Assembly (NCBI RefSeq): GCF_000814325.1
Contig: NZ_JPHF01000003.1
Coordinates: 522,390 to 586,389 of the forward strand
Source of the DNA: Flavihumibacter sp. ZG627
GTDB lineage: Bacteria; Bacteroidota; Bacteroidia; Chitinophagales; Chitinophagaceae
Length of the DNA stretch: 64,000 nt
Direction: 5' to 3'
The first letter of the stretch is position 1, and every line of letters starts with the position of its first letter. A program made the translations under genes and the position numbers. This document shows, piece after piece, positions 1-10,628 of this stretch. The notes under the pieces were generated by a model that was not told the DNA's origin, did not search any database, and worked only from the letters and a program-made list of their open reading frames with translations.

Positions 1-1049
<1,049 letters not shown>

Positions 1050-1086
1050 TTAAAAACTTCCACAAAATTTGGTCAGAATATTCAAA

Positions 1087-1103
1087 TGTGTATTTTTAAC
1101 ACA
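1087..1103. promoter_or_regulatory. Candidate operator of the Nudix-type regulator, upstream of the amylase
   Basis: The 17-bp palindrome TGTGTATTTTTAACACA lies 8 nt before the amylase ATG. It shares length, outer arms (TGTGT/ACACA) and T-rich centre with the two palindromes before susC (4818-4834 and 4842-4858). Inference: it is an operator for the regulator encoded at 4032, which directly follows the amylase gene. No binding data are available. Confidence 0.55.
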
Positions 1104-1111
1104 TTATTACG

Positions 1112-4021
1112 ATGCTTGCCATGAGAAAATTTCTATTGCCCCTATTCCTGCTTCTGCTATGTGGATCCCTCAATGCTCAATTGATTTCAGTTAGCCCGAC
1201 CTTCCCTAAAGACGGGGATGCAGTAACAATTGTTTTTGATGCATCAAAAGGCAATAAAGGACTCAACAATTATGTGGGTGATATATATATTCATACCGGA
1301 GTGATCACTGATAAAAGTACTGGTCCGGGCGATTGGAAATATGTGAAAATGACCTGGAATACCAATACGCCTGCTTACAAAATGACGGCACTGGGTAATA
1401 ATAAATATGAATACAAGATCAGCAATATCCGCTCATTTTATGGTGTTCCGGCAGGGGAAGAGATTCGTAAAATGGCATTTGTTTTCAGAGACTATAATCC
1501 AGGAGGGAGTGTGCGTGAAGGAAAAACCTCAGACTTAAGTGTAGACCAGGGTAATATGTACTGGGATGTGTATCCAGCTAATACCCACGCGATCCGGTTC
1601 ACCGAACCCGAATCTGAACCTAGGTATATACCTTATCTGCTACCTCAAAGCGCCTCGGTAGGATCTGTTATTAACCTCAAAGCAGTAAGTAGTAAAAATG
1701 CTTCCCTTCTTTTGATACTAAATGGCAACAATCTTCAGTCAGCCTCAAATGCCAGCATTATTTCGGGTATGGCTACCATAACAACCACCGGTGAAAATAT
1801 ATTTATTGCTACTGCAAATGATGGTATCACAACCGTTGGAGATACTTTCCGGATTTATGTAGCCCCTCCTGTAAACGTTTCGCCTTTACCTGCGGGTCTG
1901 AAAGAAGGGATTAATTACGAAGTTGGTGACCAGGCTGCAACCCTTGTGCTATATGCTCCAGGAAAATCGAGAGTTAACCTGTTAGGCGACTTTAATAACT
2001 GGACAGAAACCAGTGCATACCAGATGAATAAAACGGCTGATGGTAAGTTTTTTTGGTTGCGTATATCCGGACTTACACCTGGAATTGAATATGGATACCA
2101 ATATCTGGTTGATGGTACTCTTCGTATTGGTGATCCTTATTGTGAAAAGGTCCTGGATCCATGGAATGATCCATTCATAGATCCAACAACCTATCCAAAT
2201 CTGAAGGCCTACCCCACTGGTAAAACATCAGGAATAATAAGTGTTCTGCAAACAAAACAGGAGACGTATAACTGGCAGGCTACCGGATATCAGCGCCCTG
2301 ATCAACGAAAGCTTGTTATGTATGAAGTCTTGTTGCGCGATTTCGTGACCAGGCACGACTGGAAGACTCTGAAGGATTCACTCGGTTATTTCAAGAATCT
2401 TGGGATTAATGCGTTGCACCTAATGCCTTTCAATGAGTTTGAAGGAAACCTCAGCTGGGGCTACAATCCTTCTTATTATTTTGCACCCGATAAATTCTAT
2501 GGTCCAAAAAATTCCCTGAAAGCATTTATAGATGAATGCCATAAGAACGGTATAGCTGTTATAATGGATATGGTTTTAAATCATTCATTCGGGCAATCGC
2601 CAATGGTTCAGCTATACTTCGATGGTATCAGTGGTCGCCCTGCAGCAAATAATCCCTGGTTTAATCCTGTTGCCAGGCATGCTTTTAATGTTGGCTATGA
2701 TATGAACCATGAAAGTGCAGACAGTAAAAGATTTTTTAGCAATGTGTGTGCATATTGGTTACAGGAATATAAGCTGGATGGTTTCCGTTTCGATCTTTCT
2801 AAAGGTTTCACCCAAAAGAATACCTGTGATGTTAATGGTGGCAATTGTGATGTGAATGGCTGGAGTGCGTATGATGCAAGCCGGGTGGCAATCTGGAAGG
2901 GATATTATGATACGTTGCAGAAGAAATCTCCAAACTCATATGTTATATTAGAACATCTTGGTGTTAATGATGAAGAGAAAGAACTGGCTTCCTATGGTAT
3001 GATGCTATGGGGCAATATGAACTACAATTTTACAGAAGCTGCAAAGGGACAGATTAGCAATTCAAATTTCAGAGGTGCATTACACAGCGACCGGGGATGG
3101 CAGCAACCGCACCTTATCAGTTATATGGAAAGCCATGATGAAGAGCGCTCAATGGTGAAAGTAAAAAATGAGGGACTCAGCAGTGGCGGCTACAATACTA
3201 AAGACCCGGTCACAGCCTTGAAAAGAAATGAGTTAGCAGCCACATTTTTGCTTGCAATGCCTGGACCCAAGCTCATCTGGCAGTTTGGGGAGTTAGGTTA
3301 TGACCTGAGTATCAATTACTGCAGCAATGGAACTATTAACAATAATTGCCGTACCGACCAGAAGCCAATACGCTGGAATTATTATACCGACCCCGATCGG
3401 GTTAAACTCAGGAATGTTTACCGGAGTATGCTTGAGTTAAGAAAGAATCCTTATTTCAGTGATCTTTTCGCTGCCGGATCAACTGCTTACGACCTTGCGC
3501 CTGCTTTAAAATGGTTACAGGTGACAACAGACAGTTCGAAAATGATGGTAATTGGAAATTTTGGCACTACCCAGGGAAATATTCAGGTGAGCTTCCCTCA
3601 GTCGGGCATATGGTATGACCTCTTAACAGGTGAGCCCATCGCTGCGACCGGTTCCGCTCAAAATATCCCGCTAGCTGCAGGCGCTTACAGAGTTTATCTC
3701 AACAGAAGCCTTGCCGGCACAACACCAACTCCTGTATACGATATAGACCGATCGGCGCTCCTTATTATGCAAGTTCGGCCAAATCCATTATCCTCAATGT
3801 CGGTCCTGCTCTATGAAATACCCGAATCGGGCTCCGTTCGGATATCACTGTTTGATATCAGCGGAAAGCTGGTTTCGTCTAGCAATGTAGGAAATAAAGC
3901 GAAAGGCGGCTACCAATATCGCTTTGATCCCGCAGTTATTGCAAGGTTGAGAAAAGGAGTTTATCTCGTTGAATTGCAGATTAACGATAAAAGAAAACTA
4001 TTGAAACTGCTGGTGCAGTAA
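1112..4021 (+). CDS. Secreted GH13 alpha-amylase family glycoside hydrolase with type IX sorting tail
   Basis: A 969-aa protein that should cleave alpha-1,4-glucans outside the cell. It has a signal peptide (hydrophobic stretch ending LNAQ), an N-terminal beta-sandwich-like region (about 20-250), a CBM48/E-set-like segment (VNLLGDFNNW, about 280-350), and a GH13 barrel (about 390-800). All four GH13 blocks are seen: DMVLNH, GFRFD with nucleophile Asp561, ILEH with acid/base Glu614, and ESHDE with Asp676. The last 80 residues (RPNP...GKLVSS...GVYLVEL) look like a T9SS type A sorting domain, implying export and surface attachment. An alternative start is the ATG at 1121. It is followed after 10 nt by the regulator gene and then by susCDE, so it probably supplies oligosaccharides to that system. 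Confidence 0.93.
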   Translation: MLAMRKFLLPLFLLLLCGSLNAQLISVSPTFPKDGDAVTIVFDASKGNKGLNNYVGDIYIHTGVITDKSTGPGDWKYVKMTWNTNTPAYKMTALGNNKYEYKISNIRSFYGVPAGEEIRKMAFVFRDYNPGGSVREGKTSDLSVDQGNMYWDVYPANTHAIRFTEPESEPRYIPYLLPQSASVGSVINLKAVSSKNASLLLILNGNNLQSASNASIISGMATITTTGENIFIATANDGITTVGDTFRIYVAPPVNVSPLPAGLKEGINYEVGDQAATLVLYAPGKSRVNLLGDFNNWTETSAYQMNKTADGKFFWLRISGLTPGIEYGYQYLVDGTLRIGDPYCEKVLDPWNDPFIDPTTYPNLKAYPTGKTSGIISVLQTKQETYNWQATGYQRPDQRKLVMYEVLLRDFVTRHDWKTLKDSLGYFKNLGINALHLMPFNEFEGNLSWGYNPSYYFAPDKFYGPKNSLKAFIDECHKNGIAVIMDMVLNHSFGQSPMVQLYFDGISGRPAANNPWFNPVARHAFNVGYDMNHESADSKRFFSNVCAYWLQEYKLDGFRFDLSKGFTQKNTCDVNGGNCDVNGWSAYDASRVAIWKGYYDTLQKKSPNSYVILEHLGVNDEEKELASYGMMLWGNMNYNFTEAAKGQISNSNFRGALHSDRGWQQPHLISYMESHDEERSMVKVKNEGLSSGGYNTKDPVTALKRNELAATFLLAMPGPKLIWQFGELGYDLSINYCSNGTINNNCRTDQKPIRWNYYTDPDRVKLRNVYRSMLELRKNPYFSDLFAAGSTAYDLAPALKWLQVTTDSSKMMVIGNFGTTQGNIQVSFPQSGIWYDLLTGEPIAATGSAQNIPLAAGAYRVYLNRSLAGTTPTPVYDIDRSALLIMQVRPNPLSSMSVLLYEIPESGSVRISLFDISGKLVSSSNVGNKAKGGYQYRFDPAVIARLRKGVYLVELQINDKRKLLKLLVQ

Positions 4022-4031
4022 ATTGCCATAT

Positions 4032-4736
4032 ATGAAACAAATTTCGCGGTTCAGTCATTTCGGGGAACTAAGTGATAAGGATTATTTCCGTATAGCCTTA
4101 TCTGTCGATTGCGTCATTTTCGGTTTCGAGGATGGTGAACTTAAAGTACTTGTTATTAAATGTAATATCAAAGAGTACAAAGGGTTGTGGTCTTTACTGG
4201 GTGACCTTGTTAAACCGGATGAGGATCTGGATACAGCCTCTTATCGCATTCTTAAAGAAAGAACAGGTCTCGATGATGTTTACCTTGAACAGGTCCAAAC
4301 CTTTGGCCAGGTAGGGCGACACCCCGCCGGAAGGGTGATCACTACCGCCTATTTTTCATTAGTAAACATCAAAGATCACCAATTGAAATTATCAGATAAT
4401 GAGCTGCACTGGCACCCTGTTAATGAGATTGCTGAAATGGCATTTGACCATATGGAGATCTTGAAGGGCTGTCTTGAGAGACTACGTGAAAAAGTAATTG
4501 ATCACCCAGTGGTTTTTAACCTATTACCCAAAAAATTCTCCTTGCGTGAACTTCAAAGCCTTTATGAAGCAATTCTCAATATCAAGCTTGACCGTCGCAA
4601 CTTTAGAAAGAAGTTTTTTATGATGGACTGGTTGATAGATCTTGAAGAACTTGAGGAAGATGTTCCTCACCGCCCGGGCAAATTATACAAATTCAACCAG
4701 GCAAAGTTTGGACGAAAAACAAAAAAGGTATCCTGA
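4032..4736 (+). CDS. NrtR/AraR-type transcriptional regulator with degenerate Nudix domain
   Basis: A 234-aa protein from the ATG at 4032. Residues about 15-140 form a Nudix fold and about 150-225 a winged helix. The Nudix box is degraded: GDLVKPDEDL followed by RILKERTGL, where an active enzyme would have GG and REUXEEXG, so hydrolysis is unlikely. This matches the family of Nudix-derived sugar-responsive repressors found in Bacteroidota (the AraR/NrtR-like group). It sits between the amylase and susC, and palindromes near both promoters fit a local regulator. Its effector is unknown; a maltooligosaccharide or derived sugar is an inference from context. Confidence 0.85.
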   Translation: MKQISRFSHFGELSDKDYFRIALSVDCVIFGFEDGELKVLVIKCNIKEYKGLWSLLGDLVKPDEDLDTASYRILKERTGLDDVYLEQVQTFGQVGRHPAGRVITTAYFSLVNIKDHQLKLSDNELHWHPVNEIAEMAFDHMEILKGCLERLREKVIDHPVVFNLLPKKFSLRELQSLYEAILNIKLDRRNFRKKFFMMDWLIDLEELEEDVPHRPGKLYKFNQAKFGRKTKKVS

Positions 4737-4811
4737 TCAGGTTCTAAACTCCTCCCAAATTAATCCGAAAATTTTTTTCTAAAATAGTTAATGTAAGATT
4801 AAAAAATGCTC

Positions 4812-4819
4812 TAAGTTTG
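4812..4819 (+). promoter_or_regulatory. Promoter -7 element of susC
   Basis: TAAGTTTG matches the Bacteroidota -7 consensus TAnnTTTG exactly and predicts a start near 4826, about 80 nt before the susC ATG. It overlaps the first operator palindrome by two bases, which would allow direct blocking by a bound regulator. No clear -33 TTTG is seen at the expected distance. Confidence 0.6.
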
Positions 4820-4858
4820 TGTACTTTTTACACATTTTTAATATGTAAAAAGTACACA
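4818..4858. promoter_or_regulatory. Paired operators before susC
   Basis: Two 17-bp palindromes lie in inverted orientation: TGTGTACTTTTTACACA at 4818-4834 and TATGTAAAAAGTACACA at 4842-4858. The second differs from the reverse complement of the first at one base. Their centres are 24 bp apart, and the first covers the predicted transcription start. The similar palindrome at 1087-1103 suggests that amylase and susCDE form one regulon. Confidence 0.65.
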
Positions 4859-4908
4859 TAGTCAAAAACACTAACGATTTCTTATTATAAACGCAACAAT
4901 TATTGATT

Positions 4909-7866
4909 ATGTCCTTGAAACGTCTGCTTAAGATTGCCTTGCCTTTGTTCATTATGACATTGCAGCTAGGCGTTTTCGCACAGGTCAGAACTATCACCGG
5001 AAAGGTGGCTGACAAGGATGGTAACGGCATCCCTGGTGCAACAGTTACTATCAAGGGTACACAAAGAGGTGTATCCACCAGTGCAGATGGCACATTTGCC
5101 ATCAGTATTCCAGATAACAGTGCTGTATTAGTAATCTCTTCCATTGGTTTTACGGGGCAGGAAGTTCTGGTTGGAGAACTTGGAGAGATTATAGTGTCCC
5201 TTGCAAACGATAACTCCGCTCTCGGCGAAGTGGTAGTTGTGGGATATGGTACCCAGCGTAAGAAAGATCTTACCGGGGCCGTTACCCTCGTCACTGCAAA
5301 AGATTTCCAGAAAGGAAATATCACAACCCCGGAGCAAATGATTGCTGGTAAGGTTGCCGGTGTTCAGATCACCGGAAATGGTGGTGCGCCAGGTGCAGGA
5401 AGTACTATTCGTATCAGAAGCGGCGCCTCTCTGAATGCCACCAATGATCCACTGATCGTAGTGGATGGAGTTCCTTTAGATAACTCAGGTATTTCTGGTG
5501 CTGCTAATGGGCTTGCGCTCATCAATCCAAATGATATTGAAAGTTTCAACGTACTAAAAGATGCGTCAGCAACAGCTATCTTTGGATCACGCGCATCAAA
5601 TGGTGTAATCATCATCACTACCAAAAAAGGAAAACGTGGTGCACCAACGTTCAATTTCAGCACACAATTATCAGTTGCAAAAATTGCAGATAAGATTGAC
5701 CTGTTAAGTCCAGCCCAGATCCGTGCCATTGTGCAGGAACGTGGAAATGATGACCAGATTGCCAATATTGGTAATGCAAATACAGACTGGCAGGATGAGA
5801 TATATCGTCAGGCACTGACCACTGATAATAACTTCAGTGCTAGTGGATCTCTTATGGGTATGCCCTATCGCGCATCTCTTGGTTATTTGAACCAGCAGGG
5901 TGTACTTACAGGTGGTACCCTTAAACGTAATTCTGCCGCTATAAATCTTAGCCCCCGCTTCTTCAACGATAACCTTAAAGTTGATCTGAATGTACGGGGC
6001 GCAGTCAGCAGAAATGATTTCGCAAATGAAGGCGCGATTGGAGCAGCCATAAACTTTGACCCTACTCAACCGGTTAGATCTGGTAAAACTGAGTTTGGTG
6101 GATATTATGAGTGGCTCGATAACGATGACAATCTCATCAACCTTGCCACTCGAAATCCTGTTGGATTACTGAATACTCGTATTGATAAGAGTATTGTGGA
6201 AAGGAGTCTGGGGAATATCCAGTTTGATTATAAATTCCATTTCCTTCCCGACCTGCGTGCTAACCTAAATCTGGGTTATGATGTATCACAAGGTGAGGGA
6301 ACTGTATTTGTTCCGGCTTATGCTGCCCAATCATTCTTTCGGGAAGGGGTTAATAATAACTACCTGCAGAGCAATACAAATAAGTTGATGGACTTCTATC
6401 TGAACTACGTTAAGAATATTAAGTCGATTGATAGTCGTATTGACCTTATGGCAGGTTATTCATACCAGGATTTCAAAACAAAGAATTTTGCTTATCCCGA
6501 CCGCAATGCAGCAAGGGAAATCATACCCAACAGTGAGCCGCTGTTCCCTTTTGATATTCCACAATATACCCTGATATCTTTCTTTGGAAGGGCTAACTAT
6601 GCATTTAAAGGGAAATACCTGGTTACTGCAACTTTGCGCCGTGATGGATCTTCCCGTTTCTCTCCTGATAACCGTTGGGGTATGTTCCCATCCGTTGCAT
6701 TTGCCTGGAGGGCAAGTGATGAAGAGTTCCTGAAAAATTCAGATGTAGTTTCTGACCTTAAGTTCAGAGTTGGTTATGGTGTTACCGGCCAACAGGATAT
6801 AGGTTCAAGATATCCTTATCTACCTATCTATACACTCAGTACTGATGATGCCCGTTACCAGCTCGGTGATACATACTATAATATGTATCGTCCAAATGCT
6901 TACGACCCCAATATCAAATGGGAAGAGACTTCTACTTTCAACGTAGGTGTTGACTTTGGCTTCCTTTCTAACCGCATCAGCGGTAGTGTGGAATATTTTA
7001 AAAAGGAGTCCACAGACCTTCTATCGGAGATTTTCATTCCAGCCGGAAGTAACTTTAGCAATAAGCTTACAACTAATGTGGGAAGCCTCGATGTAGAGGG
7101 TGTTGAATTTACTTTGAATACCACACCTGTAAGCTCAAACGATTTTAGCTGGGATATTGGATTCAATGCAACTTACCAGCAGAACGAGATCACCAACCTC
7201 AGCCTGTTCAAGAATGATGATGCAGAAGGTAACAGGATAGGAGGAATTGCTGGTGGTACTGGTAATACCGTACAGATCAACTCAGTTGGATATAATAGGG
7301 CCGCATTCTATCTGTATCAGCAGGTTTATGATGCCAATGGCCGCCCGATTGAAGGGGCCTATGTTGACCAGAATGGAGACGGATCCATCAATCAGAATGA
7401 CCTTGTTCGCTCACAGGGAATTGATCCGACATGGCTACTGGGATTGAGCTCAAATCTTAACTGGAAAAAATGGAGCGCGGGATTTGTTATGCGTGCCAAT
7501 ATTGACAACTACATGTATAATAATGTCTTTTCCGGAACAGGCGCTTACAGGAATATCCTGAATCCAGGTGGCTTTCTTTCCAATGGATCTTCAAATGTGC
7601 TTGAAACCAATTTCTATAATAACCAGTATCTCTCTGATTATTACCTCGAGAATGCTTCATTCCTTAGAATGGATAATATTAACCTTGGTTATAATTTTGG
7701 AAAAGTATTCAACAGCAAGGTTGGATTAAGACTCAATGCGAACGTTCAAAACGTATTTGTTGTTACTAAATACAAGGGTATCGATCCTGAGATTAACGGT
7801 GGTATCGATAATAATTTTTATCCCCGTCCCCGGGTATTTACCGTGGGTGCAAACCTTGATTTTTAA
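4909..7866 (+). CDS. SusC/RagA family TonB-linked outer-membrane transporter
   Basis: A 985-aa protein starting at the ATG at 4909 (a TTG two codons earlier is less likely). Signal peptide ends at VFAQ. A CarboxypepD_reg-like domain follows (TITGKVADKDGNGIPGATV, about 25-110), then the TonB plug beginning LGEVVVVGYGTQ (about 110-230), with LIVVDGVPL and FGSRASNGVIIITTKKG typical of SusC proteins. The rest is a 22-strand beta-barrel ending in aromatic DF. It imports oligosaccharides across the outer membrane with the SusD-like lipoprotein encoded next. No STN anti-sigma-interacting domain is present, consistent with control by the local Nudix-type regulator. Confidence 0.97.
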   Translation: MSLKRLLKIALPLFIMTLQLGVFAQVRTITGKVADKDGNGIPGATVTIKGTQRGVSTSADGTFAISIPDNSAVLVISSIGFTGQEVLVGELGEIIVSLANDNSALGEVVVVGYGTQRKKDLTGAVTLVTAKDFQKGNITTPEQMIAGKVAGVQITGNGGAPGAGSTIRIRSGASLNATNDPLIVVDGVPLDNSGISGAANGLALINPNDIESFNVLKDASATAIFGSRASNGVIIITTKKGKRGAPTFNFSTQLSVAKIADKIDLLSPAQIRAIVQERGNDDQIANIGNANTDWQDEIYRQALTTDNNFSASGSLMGMPYRASLGYLNQQGVLTGGTLKRNSAAINLSPRFFNDNLKVDLNVRGAVSRNDFANEGAIGAAINFDPTQPVRSGKTEFGGYYEWLDNDDNLINLATRNPVGLLNTRIDKSIVERSLGNIQFDYKFHFLPDLRANLNLGYDVSQGEGTVFVPAYAAQSFFREGVNNNYLQSNTNKLMDFYLNYVKNIKSIDSRIDLMAGYSYQDFKTKNFAYPDRNAAREIIPNSEPLFPFDIPQYTLISFFGRANYAFKGKYLVTATLRRDGSSRFSPDNRWGMFPSVAFAWRASDEEFLKNSDVVSDLKFRVGYGVTGQQDIGSRYPYLPIYTLSTDDARYQLGDTYYNMYRPNAYDPNIKWEETSTFNVGVDFGFLSNRISGSVEYFKKESTDLLSEIFIPAGSNFSNKLTTNVGSLDVEGVEFTLNTTPVSSNDFSWDIGFNATYQQNEITNLSLFKNDDAEGNRIGGIAGGTGNTVQINSVGYNRAAFYLYQQVYDANGRPIEGAYVDQNGDGSINQNDLVRSQGIDPTWLLGLSSNLNWKKWSAGFVMRANIDNYMYNNVFSGTGAYRNILNPGGFLSNGSSNVLETNFYNNQYLSDYYLENASFLRMDNINLGYNFGKVFNSKVGLRLNANVQNVFVVTKYKGIDPEINGGIDNNFYPRPRVFTVGANLDF

Positions 7867-7894
7867 TTGTTGAATTCAATCAAACTATTCGGAT

Positions 7895-9493
7895 ATGAAA
7901 AATAATATGTTGAAGATATTCGGGAGCATGCTCCTGGTAGCAGGAACTCTGGCTTCCTGTACCAAGGATCTTGATCGCACCCCTACCAATGATGTAACAT
8001 CTGAGGTGGTGTACAGCACTTATGCTGGATATAAGCAGGCCGCCGCTAAAGTATATGGAGCATTTGCTCTTACCGGTAATGATGGTCCTGCAGGAAACCC
8101 TGACATTCTGGGATTAGATGAAGGCACTGCTGATTTTACCAGACTCTTCTGGAAAGCCCAGGAACTTAGCACCGATGAAGCAGTTGTTAGTTGGAATGAT
8201 GAAGGTATCCGCGACTTCCATAACATGAACTGGACTGCGAATAACCCCATGCTAACAGGATTGTATAACCGTATGGTATACCAGATAACTGTGGCGAATG
8301 AATTCATGCGTGAATCAACCCCTGAAAAGGTTGCTGCCCGTGGTATCACTGGTGCTGACGCAGAAGAAATCAGCAAGTTGCGCGCCGAAGCACGCTTTCT
8401 TCGTGCATTCCAGTATTGGGTTGGAATGGATCTTTTCGCAAGGCCTCCAAAGATTCTTGATACCGACCAGTTTGGTGCCGGAGCACCCGTACAGTGGGAA
8501 TCACGCTTGGCATTATTCGACTGGATTGAATCAGAGTTGATCGCTCTGCAGTCTGAGTTGAAAGCGCCAAAAACAAATGAAACTGGAAGAGTTGACCAGG
8601 CAGCTGCATGGGCACTTCTCTCACGTATTTATCTGAACGCAGAAATTTACAGAGAGGAAACCACAACCGCTTACTATCCCAAAGTGATTGAATTTTCAAA
8701 AAAAGTAATAGATGCAGGATTCGGATTGGAAGATAACTATCGTCAGCTTTTCCTGGCCGACAACCATTTGAACGTTAAAGAGAATATTTTGTCTGTTCGT
8801 TATGATGGAAACCAAACCAAGAACTATGGCGGTACAACATTCATTATACATGCATCGATTGGTGATAATATGAGTGCAGCTGCTTTTGGGGTGAATGGCG
8901 GATGGTTTGGTATCCGCACAACCAAAAACCTCGTGGAACTTTTTGAAGATAATTCCGGTGAAACAGATCGGAGGGCTCAGTTTTTTGCAAACAACCTTGA
9001 GATCAATGACATCAGCAAATTCACTGATGGTTACGCTGTTACTAAGTTTAAAAATGTAAAGCGTAATGGTTCAGCTGGTTCAGATGCAACAGGTGATTTT
9101 GTTGATACAGATTTCCCTCTCTTCCGTGCTGCTGAAATGTACCTTAACTATGCTGAAGCTGCATTGAAAGGTGGCACCCCAGCAGAGCAGGCCCAGGCAT
9201 TAATTTATATTAATGATTTACGTGTACGTGCCTATAATGGAAGCAATGATGGGAAGGTTGCTACTATAACAAAGGATTTTATACTCGATGAACGTGCCCG
9301 TGAATTGCATTGGGAAGGATTCCGCAGAACAGACCTTATTCGCTATCAGAAATTTACCGATGGCTCCTATCTGTGGCCATGGAAAGGTGGTGTAAAAGAG
9401 GGTCGTGCTATGCCCGATCATCTCAGGATTTATCCCATCCCGGTTTCAGATCTTTCTGCAAACCCCAATCTTGAACAAAATACCGGATACTAA
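7895..9493 (+). CDS. SusD/RagB family nutrient-binding outer-membrane lipoprotein
   Basis: A 532-aa protein with a lipoprotein signal peptide (LASC, lipidated Cys22), a helical TPR-like region with the SusD N-terminal pattern (LDRTPTNDV; LRAEARFLRAFQYW) and a C-terminal region with FPLFRAAEMYLNYAEAAL and ARELHWEGFRRTDLIRY, both typical SusD signatures. It captures oligosaccharides on the cell surface and closes over the SusC barrel. It lies 28 nt after susC in the same operon. Specificity for starch-type sugars is inferred from the linked GH13 enzyme. Confidence 0.96.
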   Translation: MKNNMLKIFGSMLLVAGTLASCTKDLDRTPTNDVTSEVVYSTYAGYKQAAAKVYGAFALTGNDGPAGNPDILGLDEGTADFTRLFWKAQELSTDEAVVSWNDEGIRDFHNMNWTANNPMLTGLYNRMVYQITVANEFMRESTPEKVAARGITGADAEEISKLRAEARFLRAFQYWVGMDLFARPPKILDTDQFGAGAPVQWESRLALFDWIESELIALQSELKAPKTNETGRVDQAAAWALLSRIYLNAEIYREETTTAYYPKVIEFSKKVIDAGFGLEDNYRQLFLADNHLNVKENILSVRYDGNQTKNYGGTTFIIHASIGDNMSAAAFGVNGGWFGIRTTKNLVELFEDNSGETDRRAQFFANNLEINDISKFTDGYAVTKFKNVKRNGSAGSDATGDFVDTDFPLFRAAEMYLNYAEAALKGGTPAEQAQALIYINDLRVRAYNGSNDGKVATITKDFILDERARELHWEGFRRTDLIRYQKFTDGSYLWPWKGGVKEGRAMPDHLRIYPIPVSDLSANPNLEQNTGY

Positions 9494-9507
9494 TAAAATT
9501 GCTGCAT

Positions 9508-10566
9508 ATGAAAATAATTATCAATAGAATGCTGGTGCTTGTGACGGCGCTTGTTGTCCTTGCATCATGCGAGAAAGATGAGGTGAAAGCCGTCTATAAG
9601 ATGGGCAATTCCCCCGTGTTAACAACTTCAAGTAATGCCCTGATCCTTGAACAGGACAATGCTACCAATGATGCGCTCACAATGAACTGGAGTGCTGCCG
9701 AGTATGGATATTCTGCTGCACAAACATTCACCCTCCAAATGGCGCCCAGTGGTAGCGATTTTACTGGCGATATGGCGGAAGTTAACGTAAGGGCTTCATC
9801 TTCAAAAACTTTCACGGTTGGTGAGCTGAACCGCGAAATGTTGAAGATTATTCCTTTTGGCCAGGCTTCAGAAGTAGATGTACGTATTAAATCCTTTGTA
9901 ACAGATTCTATTGCCCCAGCTTATTCTAACACAATAACGCTGACAATAACTCCTTACCAGGATATCATTTTGTATAGCTATCCGCAGGCCCTGAATGTTG
10001 CTGGTAATTACCAGGATTGGTCACCTGATAAAGCGCCTCAGATCGTATCACTTTCTAATGATGGTGACTATGAAGGGTATATCAATTTCGATAATGCAAA
10101 TCCCGAATTCAAAATTGTTAAAGGCGACAACTGGGGAGCAGGGGATTTCGGTGATGCTGGTAGTGGTAAACTAAGCAATGGTGGTAATAACCTCAAACTC
10201 ACAGATGGTGCAGGTGTTTATCGCCTTAAAGCCAATACTACAACAATGACCTGGTCAGCAACGAGGATCACAACCTGGGGTGTTATCGGAAGTGCCACTA
10301 CCAATGGCTGGGATGCATCCACTCCAATGGAATTTGATGAAACTACAGGTTCTTGGGTGCTTGTTTCCAATCTCTTTGAAGGTGAATTGAAGTTCCGAGC
10401 CAATAATGGCTGGGATATCAATTTCGGTGATAATAAATCTAATCTGGATGGCAAACCTGACTATGGTGGCGATAATATTGCAATCACCTCCGCAGGGAAT
10501 TATACCATCAGGCTGAATATCGGTGTAGCAGGTAATTACAGTTACACGATAAAGAAGAATCTCTAA
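9508..10566 (+). CDS. SusE-like starch-binding outer-membrane lipoprotein
   Basis: A 352-aa lipoprotein (VLASC, lipidated Cys21) starting at the ATG at 9508. Residues about 28-150 resemble the SusE N-terminal domain (LTTSSNALILEQDNATNDAL...). Two later beta-sandwich units carry carbohydrate-binding-like motifs (VAGNYQDWSPDKAP; IGSATTNGWDASTPM), as in SusE/SusF proteins. Such proteins bind starch at the surface without being essential for uptake. It is the last gene of the operon, 14 nt after susD, and is followed by a strong terminator. Confidence 0.88.
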   Translation: MKIIINRMLVLVTALVVLASCEKDEVKAVYKMGNSPVLTTSSNALILEQDNATNDALTMNWSAAEYGYSAAQTFTLQMAPSGSDFTGDMAEVNVRASSSKTFTVGELNREMLKIIPFGQASEVDVRIKSFVTDSIAPAYSNTITLTITPYQDIILYSYPQALNVAGNYQDWSPDKAPQIVSLSNDGDYEGYINFDNANPEFKIVKGDNWGAGDFGDAGSGKLSNGGNNLKLTDGAGVYRLKANTTTMTWSATRITTWGVIGSATTNGWDASTPMEFDETTGSWVLVSNLFEGELKFRANNGWDINFGDNKSNLDGKPDYGGDNIAITSAGNYTIRLNIGVAGNYSYTIKKNL

Positions 10567-10586
10567 TCAGTTGAAAGTAAAAATGC

Positions 10587-10617
10587 AGCGCCGGGGTGGT
10601 TCCCGGCGCTTTTTTTT
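10587..10617 (+). terminator. Rho-independent terminator of the sus operon
   Basis: A 9-bp perfect stem AGCGCCGGG/CCCGGCGCT with a 6-nt loop is followed by eight T residues. It closes susC-susD-susE and separates it from the convergent HD-domain gene. Confidence 0.92.
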
Positions 10618-10628
10618 GCCCACACCCC

